The notes under the pieces are model-generated. The model did no database searches, was not told where the DNA came from, and was given only the letters and a program-made list of their open reading frames with translations. Below are positions 1 through 7,741 of a DNA stretch of 64,000 bases, piece by piece. The DNA is from CAMAUF01 sp046152925. Lineage in GTDB: Bacteria > Chloroflexota > Dehalococcoidia > Tepidiformales > Tepidiformaceae. The stretch's first letter is position 1, and each line of letters starts with the position of its first letter. The DNA is taken from the NCBI GenBank assembly GCA_046152925.1, contig JBJXFX010000058.1, positions 62,001 to 126,000 of the forward strand, in the 5' to 3' direction. The position numbers and the translations under genes were made by a program.

Positions 1-253
1 CGTGGATCCCGCCGCCCCGCATGCTCGGCAGCCGGTCGAGCTCCGAGAGCAAGGGCGCAGGGTCGACGCGCAGGTAGTTGGCATAGGAGCGCAGGAAGCC
101 CCGCACGTACACAGGCGCCGGGAGGGCGTCGAAATGCTCGGCCTCAAGGGCGTGGATGAACCGGCTGGAGATCCTCGTCTCCTGCGCGACCTGGTCGATG
201 CTCAGGCCTCTTTTGGACCGAGCTTCGCGCAAAACCCCGCCGATATTCGCCAA
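1..253 (-). CDS. RodZ-like helix-turn-helix protein, 3' end outside window
   Basis: The reverse strand reads an open frame of 84 codons that runs off the left edge. It begins at a TTG (253-251) with GGAGG nine bases upstream; there is no in-frame ATG. The peptide starts LANIGGVLREARSKRG and continues LSIDQVAQETRISSRFIHAL, then YVRGFLRSYANYL. That is the helix-turn-helix domain of the RodZ/YfgA cytoskeleton family, which anchors MreB in rod-shaped bacteria and usually continues into a transmembrane helix and a periplasmic domain. Those parts lie outside the window, so a soluble HTH_25 regulator cannot be excluded. It is divergent from the aminotransferase gene, sharing a 132-base intergenic region. 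Confidence 0.8.
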   Translation of the reverse strand, partial: MANIGGVLREARSKRGLSIDQVAQETRISSRFIHALEAEHFDALPAPVYVRGFLRSYANYLRVDPAPLLSELDRLPSMRGGGIH

Positions 254-385
254 AAGGAAGCGCCTCCGTGGGCCAACATAAAGGACAGAGATTCCGTGAA
301 TCAAGCGGAGCCGAGTGATCGGCCCCCAAATGCTTGGCCAGCTCGGTGTCCTGGTATGGCTGGGAGGGGCTGCTATTGTTGGCGG

Positions 386-1579
386 ATGTCATTTCAGCAC
401 CTGCTCGCCAGCCGAACTCAGCGCATGGAAGCCAGCGCCATCCGCGAGATTTTGAAAGTCGCCTCCTCGCCGGGCGTCATCTCGCTCGCGGGCGGGCTGC
501 CGGCCGCAGAGTCGTTCCCTCTGGACTTGATGGAGGAGTTGATGGGGACCGTGTTGGCCAAACACGGCGGCCGCGCCCTCCAATACGACGCCAGCGAGGG
601 CTGGGGCCCGCTGCGCGAAGCCCTCGTCCCCCATCTCGCGCAGAGGGGCGTCGACGCGGCTGCGGGCGAGATCGTGGTGTTTAGCGGCTCCCAGGGCGTG
701 CTCGACGCCCTCGGGAAGATCCTCATCTCGCCGGGCGACGTCGTCGCTGTAGAAGCGCCGACCTACCTCGGGGCGCTGCAGGCGTTTAACCCCTACGAGC
801 CGCGCTACGCCGAGATCGCGACCGACGACGACGGGCTGATCCCCGAGTCGCTGGACGCCGTCCTGGGCCGTGAGCCGGTGAAGCTCGTCTACCTGGTGCC
901 CACCTTCCAGAACCCCACCGGCCGGACGCTGCCGCTCGCGCGGCGCCAACAGGTGGCCGAGATCCTGCGGCGACACAACGTCCTGCTCGTCGAAGACGAC
1001 CCCTACAGCGACCTCCGCTATTCAGGCGAGCGCGTCCCGCCGATCCGGTCGCTCGCCCCGGAACACGTGGCCTACGTGAGCACGCTCTCGAAAACGTTCG
1101 CGCCGGGCCTCCGCCTCGGGTTCTGCGTCGCGCCCGAGCCCATCCTTCGTTGGATGGTGATCGCGCGCCAGGGCGTCGACCTCCACACCAGCACCCTCAC
1201 GCAAGCGCTCGCGGCGGAGTATGTGAGCGGCGGGCATTTGGAGCGTCAGGTCCCGAAGATCATCGAGCTTTACCGGCCGCGGCAAGAGGCGATGCTCGAT
1301 GCGCTCGGCAGGCATCTGCCGGAGGACTTCCATTGGACCCGCCCGCAAGGCGGCATGTTCGTCTGGGTCGAAGGGCCGGCCGGCTTGGATGCGGTCCGGC
1401 TCTATGGGCGAGCGCTCGAACGTGGCGTCGCCTTCGTCCCCGGCCGCTACTTCTTCGTCGACGACGCGGCGGGCCACGCGACGTTGCGGATGAACTTCAC
1501 CGCCGCCGACCCGGCGACGATCGACCGCGCCCTCGGGACGCTCGGCGAGGCGATCGCGGAAGAGCTCGCCAACCGCTGA
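386..1579 (+). CDS. PLP-dependent aminotransferase, 2-aminoadipate/LysN-like (class I/II)
   Basis: A 397-residue fold-type I aminotransferase that would move an amino group between an amino acid and a 2-oxo acid using pyridoxal phosphate in the cytoplasm. Family signatures seen are ISLAGGLPAAESFP near the N-terminus, QYDASEGWGPLRE, VEDDPYSDLRY (the PLP-binding Asp region), and STLSKTFAPGLRLGF holding the Schiff-base lysine. The open frame extends upstream, but the ATG at 386 gives the family's usual N-terminus and length and avoids the divergent HTH gene. It resembles MocR-family catalytic domains without the GntR DNA-binding part; LysN, KAT-like or valine-pyruvate aminotransferases are all possible. 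The substrate cannot be read from sequence. Confidence 0.9.
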   Translation: MSFQHLLASRTQRMEASAIREILKVASSPGVISLAGGLPAAESFPLDLMEELMGTVLAKHGGRALQYDASEGWGPLREALVPHLAQRGVDAAAGEIVVFSGSQGVLDALGKILISPGDVVAVEAPTYLGALQAFNPYEPRYAEIATDDDGLIPESLDAVLGREPVKLVYLVPTFQNPTGRTLPLARRQQVAEILRRHNVLLVEDDPYSDLRYSGERVPPIRSLAPEHVAYVSTLSKTFAPGLRLGFCVAPEPILRWMVIARQGVDLHTSTLTQALAAEYVSGGHLERQVPKIIELYRPRQEAMLDALGRHLPEDFHWTRPQGGMFVWVEGPAGLDAVRLYGRALERGVAFVPGRYFFVDDAAGHATLRMNFTAADPATIDRALGTLGEAIAEELANR

Positions 1580-1582
1580 CGC

Positions 1583-3670
1583 TCAGAGGCACTGGTTCGT
1601 GCCCGGAATCGTCGGGCAGGGCGTAGGCGGCTGCGTCTCCGTCGGCGGCGGCGCTGTGGGCGTCTCCGTCGGCGGCGGGGCAGTGGGCGTAGGCGGCACC
1701 ACGATGGGCGTTGGAGTTGGCGTCGGTGTGGGCGTGATCGTCGGCCGGGGCGAGGGGCTCGGTGTTGCTGTTGGCGTCAGGGTCGGCGGCGGCGTCAACG
1801 TCGGGGCGGGGCTCGCCGTCGGCGACGGAGCCCCAGTCGTCCCAGTCGGCGTCGCGAGCGGAGTGGCGGCCGGACCGGCCTGCGTCGGGGTGGGCGCGGT
1901 CGTGAGTGTCGCCGACGGCGATGGCGAAACGGCGCCGGGCTGCGCCGCCGCCGACGAGGCCGTCGCGGACGCGGTTGAGGTGCCGCCCGGAAGGGCTGTT
2001 GTTGGCGCCGTCGACGCCGGGCTTGGCTGGCCTTGCCCGGTCGATGAGGCCGCCGTGGCTGTTGTGACCGCGGCGACGGTCGGCGTCGGGCCGCCGTCGT
2101 CGCTTTCGCTGCCGAGGAGGCCGATACCGGCGGCAGCGGCGGCGGCCACGAGCGCCAGGCCCGCCACCGCAAGCCCAATAGTCCCGCGGCCCGGCCCTGA
2201 GCGAGGCGACGGCGGCGTTGGAAGCGGACGCGGCAGCTCGGGCGGCACCGGGGACACAGGTCGCGCCGCGGACGGCTGAATCGGCGGCAGACCAGGCGGC
2301 GTGGCCTGCGGACCAGCCCGCGGCATCGGGACGGCGACGGCTCGCTTCCCCGCCCGCGACATCGGCGCGCCCGCCTGCGACGCCTTGCCCACGCGGGGGC
2401 CTGGCTCGCTCGAAACGGGGCGCTCGGCGGGGACCAGGGCGCGGGGGTCGACGCGTTCCGCCACAACCACGCCCGCTTCCGGGTCGAACGAAGCCAGCCG
2501 TGTCCCGTCCGCGAAGGCGCGGGCAATTTCCGTCCGCAGGGCGCTGCTCAGCCGCCCGCGCCGGAACGCATCAAGAAAGCGGTCGAGGACAAGGCCTGGG
2601 ACGACGACCTCCGCCTCCCGGCCGGCGCCGAGGCCAGTCGCGCGGAAGAGCACCGCCATCCACGTCGCGGCGGCGGCTTCGAGCTGGAGGCCGTCGCGCG
2701 CTGGCACATCGAGCAAGGCCCCGTGCGGCGACCAGACCGGCCCAGGGCGCGGAGCGGAATCAGCGAAGCCTTCGACGCCGAGCAATGCCTGGGCGCGAAG
2801 CATGCGCAACGCCAGCGCAAGGCCGCGGCCACCGGGGTGGCCGGCGACCGCGGCCGCGCATGCACTGAGATACCGCTGACCAGACCAGACGCCTCCCTCG
2901 GCGAGCTGCCAGGTCACGGTCCGTGGCGCGGCATAGGCGTCCGCCCCACCCCCGAGGCGGTGGACGCGGTGGCCAAACCGCTCGCGGCTGGGCCGAATCT
3001 CCACCATGAGTTGGGGGATGCAGTCGGGCGTTATGTCCAGCGCGCGACAGGCGGCCACGGCGAACGCCACCGCCGCCTCCAGCCGCGGGCCATCGACGAA
3101 GTCGCTGCAGAGCTCCAGCCGGCCCGGCCGCGGGCGGACGTAGATGCCCTGCGACGCGGACTTCTCGGCGATCGCCGCGTAGGCGGGCGCGAAGGTGCGG
3201 GCGAAGCGCCGGGCGATGGCATCCTCACGGCCGGCCGGCACCGAGACGCTGACATGCGTGGAGAAGCCTTCGAGCGTGGTGCCCCGCGGAAGGGCCGCGC
3301 GCAGCACCGTGCTTCCTGCAGCGGACCAGGCCTCGACTCGCCGCCCCACGCCCGGCCCGGTCGAGATGGGTGGCGTCGCTATCTCCGCCTCGCGCCCGTC
3401 AGCGGTGACGACGAACCCGCTTGGGGTGCGCACGGCGTGGACATCTCCGGGGTCCAGCCGACGCCCCGGCACGGCCAGCCGCGGCAGCAACGCGGCGAAA
3501 TCGACCGGCACGCCCTGTGCGTCGCGGACCGTGAACTCATGCTCGACGCCAACCCGGTCGCCGACGACGGACGGCGGCGGCGGCACGAGCGCGTCGAGCC
3601 CGAGTTGGCGGGGCGCGAAAAGCGTTGCGCGAAGGCGACTGAGCCGGGCCTGGCCGCCCACGATGGCCAC
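1583..3670 (-). CDS. Amidoligase-like protein with membrane anchor and long Pro/Thr-rich tail
   Basis: A 695-residue protein starting at GTG 3670, three bases after the stop of the upstream gene, so probably translationally coupled. Residues about 35-250 resemble the carboxylate-amine ligase (amidoligase) branch of the glutamine-synthetase fold: GVEHEF at 41-46, an E-x-A-TPP motif near 96-101, STHVSVSV at 137-144 and LELCSDF near 185. These enzymes join a carboxylate to an amine with ATP. Residues about 300-410 look helical and unassigned. Residues 440-495 are proline-rich, 496-520 form one transmembrane helix, and the remaining 175 residues are a Pro/Thr/Ala-rich, probably extracellular stalk ending in two cysteines. 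The amidoligase assignment is motif-level only. The enzyme-like part would be cytoplasmic if the anchor points outward. Confidence 0.5.
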   Translation of the reverse strand: MAIVGGQARLSRLRATLFAPRQLGLDALVPPPPSVVGDRVGVEHEFTVRDAQGVPVDFAALLPRLAVPGRRLDPGDVHAVRTPSGFVVTADGREAEIATPPISTGPGVGRRVEAWSAAGSTVLRAALPRGTTLEGFSTHVSVSVPAGREDAIARRFARTFAPAYAAIAEKSASQGIYVRPRPGRLELCSDFVDGPRLEAAVAFAVAACRALDITPDCIPQLMVEIRPSRERFGHRVHRLGGGADAYAAPRTVTWQLAEGGVWSGQRYLSACAAAVAGHPGGRGLALALRMLRAQALLGVEGFADSAPRPGPVWSPHGALLDVPARDGLQLEAAAATWMAVLFRATGLGAGREAEVVVPGLVLDRFLDAFRRGRLSSALRTEIARAFADGTRLASFDPEAGVVVAERVDPRALVPAERPVSSEPGPRVGKASQAGAPMSRAGKRAVAVPMPRAGPQATPPGLPPIQPSAARPVSPVPPELPRPLPTPPSPRSGPGRGTIGLAVAGLALVAAAAAAGIGLLGSESDDGGPTPTVAAVTTATAASSTGQGQPSPASTAPTTALPGGTSTASATASSAAAQPGAVSPSPSATLTTAPTPTQAGPAATPLATPTGTTGAPSPTASPAPTLTPPPTLTPTATPSPSPRPTITPTPTPTPTPIVVPPTPTAPPPTETPTAPPPTETQPPTPCPTIPGTNQCL

Positions 3671-3673
3671 GGG

Positions 3674-4303
3674 TTAGGTGTTGCGCGTCGGCTTGTTGCG
3701 CGTGTCGTCGGTCACGCCCTCGTCGCCAACGGCAAGGTCCACGTCGGGCTCCATGTCGGGCCGGATGGCACGCACGCGCTGCTGGGCGGTGTGTGTAGCC
3801 TCGTGGGCCGCCGCGTGCGCGCGTTCGCTGGGCGCCGACGTCGCGGTCAGCCCCGACGAACCGGTCGCAGCCGGCGTGACCAGCCCGCGTTGGACGCCCG
3901 GCTCGCCGATGGTGAACGTGTCAGGCTCCATGTCGGGCCCGATCGCTCGGCCAGTGCTCGCCCGAGTCGGCGACTCGCGCAGCCGGTGCACGCCGCTCTC
4001 GTCGATCGCGATTCCATCACCATCGAGATCGCCAGCCGCGATGCGCCCACCCTTGATCACGGTCTCTCCCGGTGGGAGGCCGTTGAGCTCGGCGGCCCCG
4101 TCGCCGTCCAGATCGCCGCCAGGACCTGTGTAGGAGCCATCCAGCGAGGTCGACTGGCGCGGCCCACGCGCCCCCGCACCGCCACCCGACGCGCCTTGGG
4201 CGGCTCGCCCGGGGTTCGGCTTGCCAACCGAGGCGCCGCTGCCCTTCAGCGCCGCGCCCTCGCCCATCCACTCGTCGCCGCCCGCCATCTCTTTCTCGCC
4301 CAT
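3674..4303 (-). CDS. Repeat protein with DLDGDG motifs and a DUF4157-like HExxH segment
   Basis: A 209-residue Gly/Ala-rich protein with no signal peptide or membrane helix. ATG 4303 has a strong GGAGGAGG ribosome-binding site. Two aspartate-rich DLDGDG motifs lie at 64-69 and 92-97, like calcium-binding loops. A segment HEATHTAQQ at 167-175 matches the HExxH...QQ core of DUF4157, a putative peptidase domain often linked to extracellular contractile injection systems; here it is far shorter than a full domain. The nonapeptide AI(G/R)PDMEPD occurs at 120-128 and 179-187, flanking that segment. The next gene, three bases downstream, is the amidoligase-like protein. It could be a substrate of that enzyme, a secreted effector or a structural peptide; function unknown. 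Confidence 0.6.
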   Translation of the reverse strand: MGEKEMAGGDEWMGEGAALKGSGASVGKPNPGRAAQGASGGGAGARGPRQSTSLDGSYTGPGGDLDGDGAAELNGLPPGETVIKGGRIAAGDLDGDGIAIDESGVHRLRESPTRASTGRAIGPDMEPDTFTIGEPGVQRGLVTPAATGSSGLTATSAPSERAHAAAHEATHTAQQRVRAIRPDMEPDVDLAVGDEGVTDDTRNKPTRNT

Positions 4304-4357
4304 GTGAGCCTCCTCCGCGGCGCCGTCTTCCGCGCCAACGGCATCGTACTCCTGTCG

Positions 4358-5209
4358 TCAACGGCCGCCGGGCAGCCCAAGCTCGACGTTGTCGAGCAGC
4401 CGGGTCGCGCCAAACCGGACCACGAGCGAGATGACAACGGGCGCCGTCGCCTTTCCCTCGACCTCGTCCAGCGACACGTCGTCGGCGACACTGACATAGT
4501 CGATTTCGGCGAGCGGTTCGCCCCGGATGCGCCGCTCCACGATCCCGCGCAGCTTCGTCGCGTCGCGTTCACCAACGAGCCAGGCCGCGGAGGCTTCCTT
4601 GAGCGCCCGCTGGATGACGGGCGCCGCCGCCCGCTGCTCGGGGCTGAGGTACACGTTGCGGCTGCTCATCGCGAGCCCGTCCCGCTCACGGACGATGTCG
4701 CACGGCACAATTGCAACGCCGAGGTCGAGGTCGAGCGTCATCCGCCGGATCACGCGGAGTTGCTGCGCGTCTTTCCGGCCGAAGTAGGCGCGGTCGGCCC
4801 CAGTCGCATTGAAGAGCTTGAGGACGACGGTCGCAACCCCGCGGAAGTGGCCAGGCCGCCGCTCGCCTTCGAGCCGCTGGGTCACGCGCTCGACATCGAC
4901 CGATGTCTGAAACCCCGTCGGGTAGACGGCCTCGACGGCTGGAAGGTAGACGGCATGCACGCCTGCCTCCCCGAGCATCGCCAGGTCGTGGGCTTCGTCG
5001 CGCGGGTAGCGGGAAAAGTCCTCGTTCGGCCCAAACTGCGAAGGGTTGACGAAGATGCTCACGACCGTGGCGGCGTCCTCCGCCAGCGACCGGCGGACGA
5101 GCGAAAGGTGTCCGTCGTGCAGGTAGCCCATGGTGGGGACGAGCCCAACCGGCCCCGGTTGCCCGCGGCGCCAGGCGCGCGCCGCGGCGGGTGTCTCAAG
5201 GATCTCCAT
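4358..5209 (-). CDS. panC: Pantothenate synthetase (pantoate-beta-alanine ligase)
   Basis: Joins pantoate and beta-alanine with ATP to give pantothenate, the last step of vitamin B5 synthesis, in the cytoplasm. The 283-residue product has the family's normal length and motifs: PTMGYLHDGHLSL (25-37, the HIGH-type nucleotide site), VNPSQFGPNEDFSRYPR, GRKDAQQL for pantoate/ATP contacts, and MSSRNVYLS as the KMSKS-like loop. A longer reading frame exists upstream inside panB in another phase, so ATG 5209 was chosen by homology. panB ends 19 bases upstream, making a panBC operon transcribed leftward. panD is not in the window. Confidence 0.96.
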   Translation of the reverse strand: MEILETPAAARAWRRGQPGPVGLVPTMGYLHDGHLSLVRRSLAEDAATVVSIFVNPSQFGPNEDFSRYPRDEAHDLAMLGEAGVHAVYLPAVEAVYPTGFQTSVDVERVTQRLEGERRPGHFRGVATVVLKLFNATGADRAYFGRKDAQQLRVIRRMTLDLDLGVAIVPCDIVRERDGLAMSSRNVYLSPEQRAAAPVIQRALKEASAAWLVGERDATKLRGIVERRIRGEPLAEIDYVSVADDVSLDEVEGKATAPVVISLVVRFGATRLLDNVELGLPGGR

Positions 5210-5228
5210 GCTGGCCTCCGAGGCGCGG

Positions 5229-6110
5229 CTAGCGCGAAAGCTCCGCGAGCACGACCGCGTCGAGTTCGTGCGTGCCCGCCCCGAGTTCGACGGCGGTGTC
5301 GGCGGGCATCGCGAAGCTGTGCTCCATCGTGGGAAACGCGCCAGTCTCGACTTCGTCGATGTACTCGCGGACAGCACCCCGAATCGCTTCCCCGAGGACG
5401 GCGTAGCGCTTTGCGTGCTTGAGGGCCCGCTGGTCATCGTAGAGGCCGAGGAGGTCGTGGAAGACCTGCACCTGGCCGTCGCACTCCGGGCCTGCCCCGA
5501 TGCCGATCGTCGGGATCGAGAGGCGCCGGCTGACCATGCCAGCGAGGGGCGCGGGGATCGTCTCGAGGACGACGGCGAAGGCGCCCGCTTCTTCCAGGGC
5601 GTGCGCATCGCTGATCAGCTTCGCGGCGGCGGCGGGCGTCTTCCCCTGGACCTTATGTCCACCGAACTGGTTCACCGACTGCGGCGTGAGGCCGAGATGG
5701 CCCATCACCGGGATGCCGGCTTCGACCATCCGGCGGACCAGTGGGGCGAGCGAGCTGCCACCTTCGAGCTTCACGGCGGTGGCGCCGCCCTCCTTGAGGA
5801 GGCGGCCGGCGTTCCGCATCGCTTCGTCGTCGTTCGCCTGGTAGCTCATGAAGGGCATATCGGCGACGACGATGCTCTTCTGGGTCGCGCGGACAACGGC
5901 GCGTGTGTGATAGAGGATGTCTTCCATAGTGACCGGGATCGTCGACTCGAAACCTTGGATGACGCTCCCGAGGGAGTCGCCGACAAGGATGATCGGGATG
6001 CCGGCCTGCTCGACGAGCCGCGCCGACGGGTAGTCGTAGGCCGTGATCATGGCGAATCGGCGGCCAGAGGCTTTGAGGTCCTTGAGCTTATGGACGGAGA
6101 GGCGAGTCAC
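5229..6110 (-). CDS. panB: 3-methyl-2-oxobutanoate hydroxymethyltransferase
   Basis: Transfers a hydroxymethyl group from methylene-tetrahydrofolate to 2-oxoisovalerate to form ketopantoate, the first committed step to pantothenate. The 293-residue protein carries the hallmark stretches ITAYDYPSARL, ILVGDSLGSV (metal and substrate site), VVADMPFMSY, VKLEGG and MGHLGLTPQSVNQFGG. It starts at GTG 6110, with a GGAAGGG ribosome-binding sequence about ten bases upstream. That site lies immediately after an intrinsic terminator-like hairpin and two tandem hairpins, suggesting RNA-level control of the panBC operon. Confidence 0.96.
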   Translation of the reverse strand: MTRLSVHKLKDLKASGRRFAMITAYDYPSARLVEQAGIPIILVGDSLGSVIQGFESTIPVTMEDILYHTRAVVRATQKSIVVADMPFMSYQANDDEAMRNAGRLLKEGGATAVKLEGGSSLAPLVRRMVEAGIPVMGHLGLTPQSVNQFGGHKVQGKTPAAAAKLISDAHALEEAGAFAVVLETIPAPLAGMVSRRLSIPTIGIGAGPECDGQVQVFHDLLGLYDDQRALKHAKRYAVLGEAIRGAVREYIDEVETGAFPTMEHSFAMPADTAVELGAGTHELDAVVLAELSR

Positions 6111-6136
6111 GGAAGAGCCACCCTTCCGAGCCGAGG

Positions 6137-6159
6137 AAAAGGCCCCGCTTGGCGGGGCC
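6137..6159 (-). terminator. Intrinsic terminator or attenuator just upstream of panB
   Basis: On the reverse strand an eight-base-pair GC stem (GGCCCCGC/GCGGGGCC) with a three-base loop is followed by TTTT. It ends 26 bases before the panB start, between the tandem leader hairpins and the panB ribosome-binding site. It may simply end transcripts of the M16 peptidase gene, or act as the expression platform of a leader RNA controlling panB. Confidence 0.7.
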
Positions 6160-6164
6160 GGAAG

Positions 6165-6266
6165 GGGAGCGCGGAAGGCTGGCTACGCCAACCTGGGCGT
6201 CCGTCCCGGCCTCAAGGGTCCAGGCGGGAAACTCGTCTGCGGCTCGACCAACCAGGCTCGACTTCC
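6165..6266 (-). promoter_or_regulatory. panB leader RNA with two tandem hairpins, candidate pan motif
   Basis: Two similar stem-loops lie in tandem on the reverse strand at 6227-6266 and 6165-6207. Each has an inner GGTT/AGCC stem closing a five-base loop (GGTCG and GGCGT), an unpaired six-base stretch on the 5' side, and an outer GC-rich stem (GGAA-GTC/GAC-TTCC; GGGACGGA/TCCG-TCCC). The pan RNA motif is a known, often tandem, hairpin element found upstream of panB operons in several phyla including Chloroflexi. Position, tandem layout and the following terminator fit it, but I did not match the covariance model. Confidence 0.5.
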
Positions 6267-6287
6267 TTGCGGATAGCCGGCACCCGG

Positions 6288-6317
6288 ATCGTGTCCGATC
6301 GGTGGAGACGGTGTCAA
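6288..6317 (-). promoter_or_regulatory. Candidate promoter for panB leader
   Basis: A perfect TTGACA -35 sequence reads on the reverse strand at 6317-6312. A weak -10 (CACGAT at 6293-6288) follows after 18 bases. It lies between the M16 gene stop and the tandem leader hairpins, so it would give panBC its own transcript. Confidence 0.4.
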
Positions 6318-6364
6318 GAGGCGAATTTGCGGCGCCGTTCGGCGTCTTTCCCCGCCCCTTCGAA

Positions 6365-7639
6365 CTACCGTCCGATGGCCGCGAGGACTTCGTCTTGTTC
6401 GAGGTTCGGGCCGACGACGGCCGCGCGAAGCCGATCTTTCCTCACGACACGGCGCGCGACCCGCTGTACGTCTTCAGCGGTGATCGCCTCCATCTGGACG
6501 ACCGCATCGTCGATCGATTCGACCCGCCCGCGCGTGAGGAGCGCCTCGCCATGGCGCTGGCCGAGGGCGTGGGCCGTCTCCAGCGAGAGCCGGAAGCGAC
6601 CGATGCTGTGGTCCTTCGCCCGCCGGAGCTCGTCTTCGGGGACGAGCGCGCCCGTCATCTTCTCGGTCTCCTCGAGGCAGACCTCGATCGTTTCGCGCAC
6701 CTTCTCGCGGTTCACGCCGGCTGAAATCGTGAACGTCCCCGCGTCGGCGAGGAACCCATAGCCAGACCCGACCGAGTAGGCGAGGCCGCGCCGTTCGCGG
6801 ACTTCACGGAAGAGGCGCGACGACATTCCGGCGCCGAGCACGTCGTTCATGATCCGGATGGCCCAGCGGTCCGAATCGTCGCGCCCGAAAATCGGGAAGC
6901 CAAGGTAGAGGCTGCACTGGTCGATGGCCCGCGAGTCCAGCGCGACGGGGTCGCCCGAGATCTCGCCGTCGTAGGGGATGACTTCCGGGATGCTGCCCGC
7001 TGGCATGTCCCGGAAGAGCGGCTCAGCAAGCCGGACGACCTGCGCGTGGCTGACGTTGCCGGCCACCGAAAGGACGATGTTCGAGGGCTTGTACCAGGCG
7101 CCGATGTGCGTCAGAAAGTCGTCACGATGCATGCCATCGACCAACTCGACCGAACCGCCGACGTCCCAGCCACACGGTTGCTCGCCATAGACCGCCTGGC
7201 CGATGAGCCGGCCTGCCCAGGCCCCGGGATTGTCGTGGTTCCGCTTCAGCTCCTGCTGGACGACGGTGCGTTCGCGGTCGATCTCCTCCTGCTCCAGCTT
7301 TGAATGAAGGAGCATGTCGGCGGCCACGTCGAGCGCCGTTTCGAAGCGGTCGAACGGCACGATGTTCCAGTAACAGGTGAACTCTTTGTTCGTGTAGGCG
7401 TTCAGCGTCCCGCCGGCGCCTTCGATTTCCTGGGCGATGAGGATGGCGTCAGGCCGTCGCTCGGTGCCCTTGAACACCATGTGTTCGAGAAAGTGGGTGA
7501 TCCCGTTCAGGCGCTGCGGCTCCGAACGCGACCCGACTCCGACGAAGAGGTTGACCGAGACCGCCTGCGTCGTCGGCATCGGCGTCGTCACGATGCGGAG
7601 GCCATTCGGCAGCTCCGTCTGTTCCCAAGTAGTTGGCAC
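6365..7639 (-). CDS. M16 family zinc metallopeptidase (processing peptidase-like)
   Basis: A 424-residue single-chain member of the insulysin/mitochondrial processing peptidase family. The inverted zinc motif HFLEH is at residues 49-53, and the distal zinc ligand region is ERTVVQQEL about 75 residues later. The segment GGTLNAYTNKEFTCYW and the later RERRGLAYSVGSGYG region are also typical. Length equals the classic one-lobe-pair bacterial enzymes (YmxG/PqqL-like), which cleave short peptides in the cytoplasm. There is no signal peptide. It is transcribed toward panB, but a terminator and a candidate promoter separate them. The substrate is not inferable. Confidence 0.93.
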   Translation of the reverse strand: MPTTWEQTELPNGLRIVTTPMPTTQAVSVNLFVGVGSRSEPQRLNGITHFLEHMVFKGTERRPDAILIAQEIEGAGGTLNAYTNKEFTCYWNIVPFDRFETALDVAADMLLHSKLEQEEIDRERTVVQQELKRNHDNPGAWAGRLIGQAVYGEQPCGWDVGGSVELVDGMHRDDFLTHIGAWYKPSNIVLSVAGNVSHAQVVRLAEPLFRDMPAGSIPEVIPYDGEISGDPVALDSRAIDQCSLYLGFPIFGRDDSDRWAIRIMNDVLGAGMSSRLFREVRERRGLAYSVGSGYGFLADAGTFTISAGVNREKVRETIEVCLEETEKMTGALVPEDELRRAKDHSIGRFRLSLETAHALGQRHGEALLTRGRVESIDDAVVQMEAITAEDVQRVARRVVRKDRLRAAVVGPNLEQDEVLAAIGR

Positions 7640-7741
7640 GGGCGCGCTTCCTTTCCTGCGTGCGGTCGCATCATACCGGCCCGCCCGTCAAGGGCAGCCT
7701 CCGCGCGCGGATAGCTGGCGGGCGTCGGGTAGACTGGATCG

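Noticed and set aside
1599..2279. Gly/Val-rich open frame opposite the Pro/Thr tail
   Set aside because: A simple complement of the Pro/Thr codon repeats; no start context or family.
2723..5422. 899-codon open frame antisense to the amidoligase, repeat protein and panC
   Set aside because: Crosses three genes and two intergenic gaps with no domain similarity; panC alone excludes it.
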